DNA of 54,461 nt. It comes from an uncultured Bacteroidia bacterium (GTDB taxonomy: Bacteria > Bacteroidota > Bacteroidia > Bacteroidales > UBA932). Both the position numbers and the translations under genes were made by a program. The notes under the pieces are model-generated. The model had not been told where the DNA came from, did no database searches, and was given only the letters and a program-made list of their open reading frames with translations. Position 1 is the first letter of the stretch. The number at the start of each line of letters is the position of its first letter. Of the stretch, positions 1 to 7,478 are shown in pieces. Location of the stretch: assembly GCA_902768985.1 (NCBI GenBank), contig CACXNA010000013.1:1-54461 (forward strand), given 5' to 3'.

Positions 1-1
1 C

Positions 2-1507
2 AGCTTCGTAAACCTGCTGCTGGCCATGTGCATACTGCTCCTGGCGTTTGCCGTGCTGAACTATATCAACATGACGACGGCCCTGACGGGTTTCCGGGCC
101 AAGGAAATGGCCACCCGGCGCCTGGTTGGTGCCGATAAACGAAGCATCTTCTTCAAAGTAATTTCCGAGAGCACCCTCATCTGCGGAATCTCGATGCTGC
201 TGGCCATCTTGCTGGCCGAAGCGCTTTCTCCGCTTGCATCGCAGATCCTGAAGTACCAGGTTTCCATCTTCAAGGCGGTTACGCCCGTCAATGTGCTGCT
301 GGTGCTGGGCTTTATCGCCCTGCTGGGCGTCCTGTCCGGCATCGTCCCGGCCCTGCTGATCCAGCAGGCACAGCCCATCGAGATTGTGCGCGGCACGCTC
401 CGGCTCAAGACCAAGACGGTCTATAGCAAAGTCATCATCATCGTGCAGAATGTGGTGGCAGTCGTGATGCTGGTAAGCGCCCTCACGATGGGCCTCCAGA
501 TCCGGCATATGATTTCGGCCGACCTGGGCTATAACACCAAGGACATCCTCGTGGTCGATAATGCCTTTGGCCAGACCGGGCAGATCCGGCCGCTGCTGGA
601 CCGCCTTCGTGCTGAGCCCTGTGTGGAAGAAGTGGGGCAAGGTGATGGTATTCCGCTGGGCGGAACGAACAACTGGACGATGGAATTGGCGGACGGCCGC
701 TGGGTATCGTTCCAGCAGATTCAGGGCGATGATAAATACTTCGACATCCTGGGACTGAAGGTCAAGCAGGATAATCATCAGCGCGCCTGGTGGCTCAATG
801 AGTACGCCTTCAAGCAGATTGGCATAGAGGAAACGGCCACGGAATTCCAGTCTGCCCAAAATGGCACGCGCCAGATTGGAGGCATCTACTACGATTTCAA
901 AATCCGTCCCCTGGAGGCCGACCAGAGCGCCGCACTTATCTACAATCGAGGGGAGAATCCGGATGACGATTATCCTTGGGTACTCCTGGTGAAAACCACC
1001 GGTGACCAGGCGGCTGCGAAAAAGCAGGTGGAAGCCGCCGTCAAGGAAGTCTTCCCGGATAGGATTTTCGAAGGCCAGTATATTGAGGAAATGATTGAAG
1101 ACGGTTTCAAGGATGAGAGCCGGGTGCTGAACATCGTGCTCATCTTCACGCTGCTGTCTATCCTCGTGAGCGCCCTGGGCCTCTTTGCCATGAGTTCCTA
1201 TTACATGCAGCAGGAAATCCGCAGCGTGTCGGTGAAAAAGGTCTTCGGGGCCGATTATTCCGGCGTGCTGAAAGAACTGGTGCTGTCGTTCATGAAGATG
1301 GTGGGAATCGCCTTTGTCATCGGCGTGCCCATTGCCTGGTTCATCATGAGCCGCTGGCTCTCCGGGTACGGACACCGCATTGACCTCCATTGGTGGATAT
1401 TCGTCCTCGCCGGACTGGCGGTTGCCTTTATCGCCGCGATCAGTGTACTCTACCAGAGCATCAAGACGGCAAGGACAAATCCGGCCGAGGCATTGAAGAA
1501 AGAATAA
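2..1507 (+). CDS. ABC transporter permease, FtsX/MacB type (5' end cut by window)
   Basis: The reading frame is open from the first bases of the window, so the true start lies upstream and about 500 C-terminal residues are visible. An FtsX-like core is seen: a membrane segment near LNYINMTTALTGFRAKEMA, further hydrophobic segments over the next 130 residues, a periplasmic stretch, and a final three-segment FtsX block with SVKKVFGADY and the ending TNPAEALKKE. The same landmarks recur in the four permeases downstream (AVRKVFGG, NPAVELKKE), so it belongs to the same tandem family. Such permeases pair with a MacB/LolD-type ATPase and use ATP-driven shape change in the periplasm to move lipoproteins, peptides or drugs. 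The substrate cannot be told. Its stop codon touches the end of the antisense toxin gene with no spacer. Confidence 0.9.
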   Translation, partial: SFVNLLLAMCILLLAFAVLNYINMTTALTGFRAKEMATRRLVGADKRSIFFKVISESTLICGISMLLAILLAEALSPLASQILKYQVSIFKAVTPVNVLLVLGFIALLGVLSGIVPALLIQQAQPIEIVRGTLRLKTKTVYSKVIIIVQNVVAVVMLVSALTMGLQIRHMISADLGYNTKDILVVDNAFGQTGQIRPLLDRLRAEPCVEEVGQGDGIPLGGTNNWTMELADGRWVSFQQIQGDDKYFDILGLKVKQDNHQRAWWLNEYAFKQIGIEETATEFQSAQNGTRQIGGIYYDFKIRPLEADQSAALIYNRGENPDDDYPWVLLVKTTGDQAAAKKQVEAAVKEVFPDRIFEGQYIEEMIEDGFKDESRVLNIVLIFTLLSILVSALGLFAMSSYYMQQEIRSVSVKKVFGADYSGVLKELVLSFMKMVGIAFVIGVPIAWFIMSRWLSGYGHRIDLHWWIFVLAGLAVAFIAAISVLYQSIKTARTNPAEALKKE

Positions 1508-1804
1508 TCAGAAATGGCGCACGAAATCCATCCGCTCATGCAAAATACGATATACCCACACCGAACCGTCTTTCCGTTTGGCGTAGAAGACAATGTGGTG
1601 CCCAACGTGGAAACCCATAAGACCGGGTTTTATCTCCTCAAAACTCCTGCCCAGATATTCGGGAAGGTTGGCAAGGACGATAATGGCATCGCGGATGTCA
1701 TTGTAGTATTTGACGGCCTGTTCCTCAGACCAAGTCTGGGCGGTGTAGTTCCAGATACTATCCAAATCCTCAACCGCCTTTTTGGATATCCCGTACTTAG
1801 CCAT
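1508..1804 (-). CDS. parE: ParE/RelE-family toxin
   Basis: A 98-residue basic protein with the ParE layout: an N-terminal helical hairpin (ISKKAVEDLDSIWNYTAQTWSEEQAVKYYNDIRDAI), a central LPEYLGRSFEEIKPGLMGFHVGHHIVFYAKR and a C-terminal VYRILHERMDF strand. The pattern G-hHhVFY...V.RILH.RMD is typical of ParE toxins. ParE proteins inhibit DNA gyrase, while related RelE proteins cut mRNA; the sequence suits ParE better. The start overlaps the end of the upstream antitoxin gene by 8 bp, the usual coupling of such modules. The pair lies antisense inside an ABC-transporter cluster, which suggests later insertion. Confidence 0.88.
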   Translation of the reverse strand: MAKYGISKKAVEDLDSIWNYTAQTWSEEQAVKYYNDIRDAIIVLANLPEYLGRSFEEIKPGLMGFHVGHHIVFYAKRKDGSVWVYRILHERMDFVRHF

Positions 1805-2045
1805 TGTTCCTGCGCTTTGCCTTCAGCTCTTCCAGGTGCGCTTCGAAGTCGAAATCTTCTACGAAACCACTGTTCATTCCCTCTTCAATGGCGGCGCGTA
1901 AAGCAGCGATTTTCTGCTCCTGGTCTTCCAGAAGACGCAGGCCGGACCGCACCACCTCGCTGGCGTTGTTGTATCGCCCGCTCGTGATGCTGGCTTGGAT
2001 GAATTCCTCGAAATGGGGACCGAGTGCAACGGATGTAGTTTTCAT
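1797..2045 (-). CDS. parD: ParD-family antitoxin
   Basis: An 82-residue acidic protein. I chose the ATG at 2045 (MKTTSVALGPHFEEFI) because the family begins just before this strand and the 16 residues upstream have no family character. The N-terminal half is a ribbon-helix-helix domain (TSVALGPHFEEFIQASITSGRYNNASEVVRSGLRLLEDQE) with the ParD hallmark RYNNASEVVRSGLRLLE. The acidic C-terminus (EDFDFEAHLEELKAKRR) would wrap and block the toxin. ParD proteins bind their own promoter as dimers, so the module is probably autorepressed. The toxin gene follows with an 8 bp overlap. Confidence 0.88.
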   Translation of the reverse strand: MKTTSVALGPHFEEFIQASITSGRYNNASEVVRSGLRLLEDQEQKIAALRAAIEEGMNSGFVEDFDFEAHLEELKAKRRNNG

Positions 2046-2125
2046 AAGCAAACAATAACTACGCGAAGTTACCAATATTTCATAATAATCCAAAGAAAAC
2101 GTAAAAAACTATATTATTACTCATT

Positions 2126-2806
2126 ATGATTAAAGTTACCAATCTTTCCAAGATCTTCCGCACGGAAGAGATCGAGACCACGGCGCTCAATGGCGTTTCC
2201 TTCGAAATCAAGGACGGCGAGTTCGTCGCCATCATGGGCCCGTCGGGCTGCGGCAAGTCCACGCTGCTCAACATCCTGGGCCTGCTGGATAATCCCACCA
2301 GCGGCAGCTACGAACTCCTCGGCACCGAAGTGGGTGGCCTGAAGGAGAAGGAGCGCACGAAGTTCCGCAAGGGCAACATCGGCTTCGTGTTCCAGAGCTT
2401 CAATCTGATCGACGAACTCAATGTCTATGAGAACATTGAGCTCCCGCTGCGCTATCTGAACATCAGCGCCAGCGAGCGCAAGGCCAAGGTCACGGAGATC
2501 ATGAAGCGCATGGCCATCAGCCATCGCTCCAATCATTTCCCGCAGCAGCTCTCCGGCGGTCAGCAGCAGCGCGTCGCCATCGCCCGCGCCGTCGTCGCCG
2601 GCCCGAAGCTGATCCTCGCCGATGAGCCGACCGGTAACCTCGACTCCAAGAACGGCAAGGAGGTCATGGACCTGCTGAAGGAGCTCAACACCGAAGGCAC
2701 GACTATCGTGATGGTGACCCACTCCCAGAAGGACGCCGCCTGCGCCCAGCGCACGATCGACCTCTTCGACGGCCAGATTGTCTCCGATGTCAAGAACGAA
2801 CTTTAA
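2126..2806 (+). CDS. ABC transporter ATP-binding protein, LolD/MacB type
   Basis: A 226-residue ATPase with every hallmark: Walker A GPSGCGKST at 38-46, Q-loop Gln90, signature LSGGQ at 142-146, Walker B LILADE at 162-167, and switch histidine 199 in VTHS. The N-terminal pattern (TTALNGVSFEIKDGEFVAIMGPSG) and the NLDSKNG segment mark the MacB/LolD/FtsE class that drives FtsX-like permeases. It is the only ATPase in the window and precedes four permeases, so it probably powers several of them. Its stop codon overlaps the start of the next permease (TAATG), which indicates translational coupling. The ATG was chosen because it directly precedes the conserved first strand. Confidence 0.95.
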   Translation: MIKVTNLSKIFRTEEIETTALNGVSFEIKDGEFVAIMGPSGCGKSTLLNILGLLDNPTSGSYELLGTEVGGLKEKERTKFRKGNIGFVFQSFNLIDELNVYENIELPLRYLNISASERKAKVTEIMKRMAISHRSNHFPQQLSGGQQQRVAIARAVVAGPKLILADEPTGNLDSKNGKEVMDLLKELNTEGTTIVMVTHSQKDAACAQRTIDLFDGQIVSDVKNEL

Positions 2807-5175
2807 TGAAGAAAAACTCAGATATTCTGATCAAGGTCCTCTCCCTGGGCATCGGGTTGGCTGTGGGCATCGTGCTCATTGCCAAGGTGTTCTTCGAGCT
2901 GAGCTACGACAGTTTCTACAAGGACATCGACCGGGTGTATACGATCAACACCTGGTATTCCCAGCATGGGGATGAGGGGGATTATGGGCAGGTGAGCGGC
3001 GCTGTTGCGGTGGGCTTTATGGAGGAAGTCCCTGGCGTCGAGTACGGCACGCGTACCACCACAGTTTTCAACGGAGATACTTACGTGGATGAGGACGGCA
3101 ACAAGCTCAAGGCTACGCTGGTCTGTGCCGACACCTGCTTCTTCAAGGTGTTCGACCGGCCGATTCTCGCCGGCGACCCCGTGAAGATCCTGGGGAACTG
3201 GGGCGGGGTGATGGTGAGCCGGAGCTTCGCGGAGAAGCTGATGGATGAGATTCCGGGTCAAGCCCGGAATGACTACTCGTCCGTTATCGGCAAGCAGGTC
3301 TATAACGAGGACATGGCGGGGTTGAAACTTCCTATCGAGGGTGTCTTCGAGGACTTCCCGAAGAACGGCAGCCTGAGCTATGATATCCTTCTGTCGATCG
3401 AGACTTACGGGAAGCAGAGCACCGACAACTGGATGGGCAACGACCGCTACAAAGGATATGTGAAGCTTGCTCCCGGTGTGGATCCGGCAACGCTCACGGA
3501 TGCGATCCGGAAGATGCAGGAGGTTCATCAGCATATAGAAGAGTATGAAGCACAGGGCTTGCAGTTGAGGTACTATCTGAAGCCGTTCATCAATGCGCAC
3601 ACATCGTCCCAGAGCGTAAAAACCCAGATCATCCTGTTGTCTACCGTAGCGGCTCTGCTGATCCTTATCTCTCTGCTGAACTATATCCTGATCGTGATAT
3701 CGTCGCTGGTGAAGCGTTCGAAGGAAGTAGGTGTGCGGAAATGCTACGGCGCTGAGGGCAGGCACATTTATGTCATGCTGACGAAGGAAGCATCTGTTCA
3801 TATCCTGCTGTCACTTGCCCTTGCCGCAGTAATCATCTTCGCCGGTCGCGGCATCATCGAGAACCTGCTGGGCGTGCCGTTCACCACACTGCTGGTGCCG
3901 CAGAGCATGGTGGCCATTGTGGCGCTGCTGCTCTTTGTGATGGTGATCTCCATCATTGTCCCGGCCGAGCTGTACAAGCGGATTCCGGTGGGTGCCGCGC
4001 TGAAGAACTATACGGAGAATTCCCGCCGGTGGAAGCTGGGTCTCCTGGGTGTACAGGTGCTGATCAATGTGTTCCTGGTGGTGTTGCTGCTTATCATCGG
4101 CAGACAGTATGAGATGGTGAATAACAGTGATCCCGGTTATTCCTATGAAGACCTGTACTACATCAGTATGTATGACGGTGACAGGCAGGCCCAGGCAAGG
4201 GCAATGGATGCGCTCAGGAACCTTCCCGAGGTATATGGCGTGGCTGCCTGCGGCAATTTGCCATATCAGGGATCAAGCGGGGATAATGTGTATATCCCCG
4301 GCGACGACAGGGAATTATTCAACATTGCGGACCAGTACGAATGCTCTTCCGGCTTTTATGACCTGATGGGTATCCAGTTCCTTGACGGACGCGCTCCTGA
4401 GAATGAATTGGAGATAGCAGTGGACGAGAAGTTTGTGGCAAGGATGGCCGATTTCACAGATTGGAGCGACGGTGCGGTTGGCAAACAGGTGTTTGTCACC
4501 GGGCACGCCCCTGTAAGCGAAGACGATGGGATCCCGTTCTATTACACCATCTCCGGTGTATATAAGAGCTATCTTATCGGAAGTCTCGTGTGGAAGGATC
4601 CCAGGCCGAGCGCTTGGTTCTACGGAAAAACTGGCAGTGAAGACTACTGGATGCCACATATCCTTTTCAAAGTGCGACCCGAATCGCTGCCGATGGTCCG
4701 GGAGACGCTGTTCCAGACGCTGGAAGGCAGGGAGATAGACATCTTCTCTTACGGAGAACAGATGCGCGCGTCTTACTCCGATGTCAAGAAGGTGCGCAAT
4801 ACCATGGCGCTGGGCGCCGTCTTCTCGCTTCTGATTGCCCTGATGGGACTGATCGGCTTCATCCGGGACGAGAGTCTGCGACGGAGCAAGGAGATGGCCG
4901 TCCGCAAGATCAACGGTGCCTCATCACGGGATGTCCTTGTCGTCTTCGCGGCAGGCATACTCAAGCTGTCGGCGATCATGGCGGCGCTCTCTTGCGCCGG
5001 AGCATTCTTCGTGTCCGGCAAACTGCTGGAGATGTTTGCCGAGAAGGTGCCGCTGAATCCTTTGTACTTCATCGGCGGTGCACTGCTGGTGCTGGCCATC
5101 GTGCTGGGCGTGGTGGTTCTGAACTGCCTCCGCATTGCCCGCGCCAATCCGGTGGAATCGTTAAAGAACGAGTAG
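2806..5175 (+). CDS. ABC transporter permease, FtsX/MacB type, with in-frame repeat insertion
   Basis: A 789-residue inner-membrane permease: an N-terminal membrane anchor (residues about 10-30), a periplasmic MacB-core-like domain, three membrane segments of a first FtsX block near 270-410, a second periplasmic part, and a final FtsX block containing KEMAVRKINGASS and ending NPVESLKNE. Its N-terminus differs from the MKSYLKFLSRNKLYTAIE start shared by the next three permeases, so it is a more distant paralogue. Codons 148-157 are made by a small palindromic DNA repeat (3247-3275) that also occurs between genes at 9786. The inserted peptide EIPGQARNDY lies between a VSRSFAEKLM segment and an IGKQV segment that normally sit close together in this family. 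The start overlaps the ATPase stop by one base. Confidence 0.9.
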   Translation: MKKNSDILIKVLSLGIGLAVGIVLIAKVFFELSYDSFYKDIDRVYTINTWYSQHGDEGDYGQVSGAVAVGFMEEVPGVEYGTRTTTVFNGDTYVDEDGNKLKATLVCADTCFFKVFDRPILAGDPVKILGNWGGVMVSRSFAEKLMDEIPGQARNDYSSVIGKQVYNEDMAGLKLPIEGVFEDFPKNGSLSYDILLSIETYGKQSTDNWMGNDRYKGYVKLAPGVDPATLTDAIRKMQEVHQHIEEYEAQGLQLRYYLKPFINAHTSSQSVKTQIILLSTVAALLILISLLNYILIVISSLVKRSKEVGVRKCYGAEGRHIYVMLTKEASVHILLSLALAAVIIFAGRGIIENLLGVPFTTLLVPQSMVAIVALLLFVMVISIIVPAELYKRIPVGAALKNYTENSRRWKLGLLGVQVLINVFLVVLLLIIGRQYEMVNNSDPGYSYEDLYYISMYDGDRQAQARAMDALRNLPEVYGVAACGNLPYQGSSGDNVYIPGDDRELFNIADQYECSSGFYDLMGIQFLDGRAPENELEIAVDEKFVARMADFTDWSDGAVGKQVFVTGHAPVSEDDGIPFYYTISGVYKSYLIGSLVWKDPRPSAWFYGKTGSEDYWMPHILFKVRPESLPMVRETLFQTLEGREIDIFSYGEQMRASYSDVKKVRNTMALGAVFSLLIALMGLIGFIRDESLRRSKEMAVRKINGASSRDVLVVFAAGILKLSAIMAALSCAGAFFVSGKLLEMFAEKVPLNPLYFIGGALLVLAIVLGVVVLNCLRIARANPVESLKNE
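3247..3275. repeat. Palindromic interspersed repeat, copy 1 (inside a coding region)
   Basis: A 29 bp segment identical to 9786-9814. Its core is a perfect 8 bp inverted repeat, ATTCCGGG and CCCGGAAT, around a 5 nt loop TCAAG (3250-3270). It starts exactly on a codon boundary of the permease gene and is translated without a stop. Short palindromes of this general kind are scattered in many bacterial genomes. A copy within a reading frame is less common. Confidence 0.85.
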
Positions 5176-5176
5176 T

Positions 5177-7477
5177 ATGAAAAGTTACCTGAAGTTTTTA
5201 TCCCGCAACAAGCTCTACACCGCCATCGAGGCGGCGGGGCTGATCGTGAGCCTGGCGTTCGTGGTTGTCATCTTTTGCTACGCCTGGCAGCAAATCAGCA
5301 TCACCCGGGAAGCACCGGACCACAAACGCCTTTACGCGCTGACGAGCGGACGGGATGAGGGCCAGTCTGCCTGGCCGGGAGAAATGGCCGTCGTGCAGGA
5401 CCGTGTCCCGGATGTGGAAGCGGCGGGACGAATCAACATGTATGGTTCTCCGGCCAAGTTCAATGGACAGTACATTCAGGGCAGCCCCAAGGTTTACGAG
5501 GTCGATCCGGAGATTTTCGAATTCTTGCCGCAGACATTCCTGGCCGGGGACGAGCGCGTGCTTCAGGACAGGAGCCAGGTGATCCTGGGCGAGACGTTTG
5601 CCAAGCGGCTCTCGCCGGATCTGGACCTGCTGGGGAAACCCCTCGTTTTCCGGAACGACACCGTTACGATCGGAGGTATTCTCCGCGTGCCGGAGCGTTC
5701 GCTCCTGAAAGAGGGCGATATCTATTGCGCCTTCAGGGAACCCGATGCCCCTTCCACGACAAAGATTACCTTCCCGGTGGACCTGGTGCTGGTACGGCTG
5801 CGGGAAGGCGCCGACCACCAGGCCGTCAGGACGCTGATTGACACCGTGGTGGTTCGCGAATTCGCCTCGAAGTATGCCAGCCTTAAACCCGAAAGGTCAT
5901 TGACCACGCCCATTACGGAGTTGTATTTCCAGAAGGCGGGGAATGTTACGAAACAGGGTAACGCCACGCTGGTCTATGTGTTGATTGCCGTCGGCATCCT
6001 GCTTCTCGCTTCGGCTCTCTTCAATTACATCAACCTCAGCGTCGCCCTGGCGGGGAAGCGGGCCAAGGAGATGGCTATCCGCTCCACCCTGGGCGAATCC
6101 CGGGGCTGGATCTGGTGGCGGTATATCTCGGAGTCTATCCTGTTCGTTCTGGTTTGCTTTGTGCTGGCCTGGCTGCTGGCCAAAGCCCTGGAGCCGATGT
6201 TCAACCGGTATATGGCCGGGGATGTGGAGCTGGAGGTATCCGCCTCGCCGCTTTACCTGGGCGTCTATGCCTTGATGGCCATGGTCTTCGGCCTGGTTTC
6301 CGGACTGGTTCCCGCGTGGATGACCTCCCGCTACGACCCGGTGGCCGTGATCAAGGGAGAGCAGCGTCGGCAGACCAAGGCGGTTTTCTCCAAGGTGTTC
6401 ATTATCATCCAGAACGTCATCACCGTAGCGCTCATATCGCTTGCGCTGGTGATGGAGCTGCAGTATAATCATCTTGCGAACATGCCGATGGGGGCGGACC
6501 TCGAGGGTCTGTACTTCATTTCCAGCGGAACGGTGGGGAAAGACGTCCTGGCCGCCAAGCCCTATGTGGACAAGATGGCCACCAGCACCGGCTATCCGGG
6601 GCATCTCAGCATGTTCATCTCTACGCTTGTGGAGGACCAGAAATATACCATCGGGGAGCTTCAATGTGATGCGGACGCTTTCGACCTGTTCGGATTTGAG
6701 ATTGTCCAGGATTTCGGCACCTCCAGACTGCAATCCCTGTGGTTTACCGAATCGGCTGCCAGGATCTATTCCATTGATGAAGAGAATCAGGAAATGCCTG
6801 AGGCATTCAGCTTTTTTAATCAAGGATCGCATGTGGGTGGAATCATTAAGGACTTTGCCGTCAAGGGCGCGTCCGAGGTGGATGGCAACCAGGTCGGCGT
6901 CGTGGCAATCGACGATTTGGAGAACTATTCCAACGTGATTCTGAAACTGAACCGCCTGGATGATGAAGTGCGTGCTGAACTTAGGCAAATCAGCCATGAG
7001 GAAAGCTTCCGGCTTACGGGAAGCGATGAGTTCGCGGATCATTACGGGTATATCCCTGAATTGCTCGAAAAGGGCCTCGAGACGACGCGCAATTTCATCA
7101 GTCTGATCGAGCTCTTCATGGCCCTCGCGACCCTGATCTCCCTGCTGGGCCTGGTCGCCATGAGTGCTTACTACGCCGGGATGCAGACGCGGGACATCGC
7201 CGTCCGGAAGGTTTTCGGCGGCAGCGTCACCTCGGAGACGGTGCGCTCGGTGCGGGAATACATGATCCTGGTCGGTATCGCCGTCCTGGTCGGTGTGCCT
7301 GTGGCTGTTGTTCTGGCCGAACGGTACTTGCGCCAGTTCTGGTACAGGATTGAAGGATATGGGTGGGTGTTCGTCGTCGGCGCCGTCATCGCCCTGGTGA
7401 TTTCTTTCCTGGCGGTGCTCTGGCAGACGCTGAAGGCCGCGAAGACGAATCCGGCCGTTGAATTGAAGAAAGAATAA
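5177..7477 (+). CDS. ABC transporter permease, FtsX/MacB type
   Basis: A 766-residue permease of the tandem family. It begins MKSYLKFLSRNKLYTAIEAAGLIVSLAF (first membrane segment), continues with a periplasmic domain, an FtsX block around residues 270-430 (FNYINLSVALAGKRAKEMAIR), a second periplasmic segment, and a last FtsX block with DIAVRKVFGG and the ending NPAVELKKE. The first 18 residues are identical to those of the next two permeases, and 39 nucleotides from codon 17 (5225-5263) match the next gene exactly. One base separates it from the upstream stop, so it is transcribed with the ATPase. Its substrate is unknown. Confidence 0.9.
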   Translation: MKSYLKFLSRNKLYTAIEAAGLIVSLAFVVVIFCYAWQQISITREAPDHKRLYALTSGRDEGQSAWPGEMAVVQDRVPDVEAAGRINMYGSPAKFNGQYIQGSPKVYEVDPEIFEFLPQTFLAGDERVLQDRSQVILGETFAKRLSPDLDLLGKPLVFRNDTVTIGGILRVPERSLLKEGDIYCAFREPDAPSTTKITFPVDLVLVRLREGADHQAVRTLIDTVVVREFASKYASLKPERSLTTPITELYFQKAGNVTKQGNATLVYVLIAVGILLLASALFNYINLSVALAGKRAKEMAIRSTLGESRGWIWWRYISESILFVLVCFVLAWLLAKALEPMFNRYMAGDVELEVSASPLYLGVYALMAMVFGLVSGLVPAWMTSRYDPVAVIKGEQRRQTKAVFSKVFIIIQNVITVALISLALVMELQYNHLANMPMGADLEGLYFISSGTVGKDVLAAKPYVDKMATSTGYPGHLSMFISTLVEDQKYTIGELQCDADAFDLFGFEIVQDFGTSRLQSLWFTESAARIYSIDEENQEMPEAFSFFNQGSHVGGIIKDFAVKGASEVDGNQVGVVAIDDLENYSNVILKLNRLDDEVRAELRQISHEESFRLTGSDEFADHYGYIPELLEKGLETTRNFISLIELFMALATLISLLGLVAMSAYYAGMQTRDIAVRKVFGGSVTSETVRSVREYMILVGIAVLVGVPVAVVLAERYLRQFWYRIEGYGWVFVVGAVIALVISFLAVLWQTLKAAKTNPAVELKKE

Positions 7478-7478
7478 G

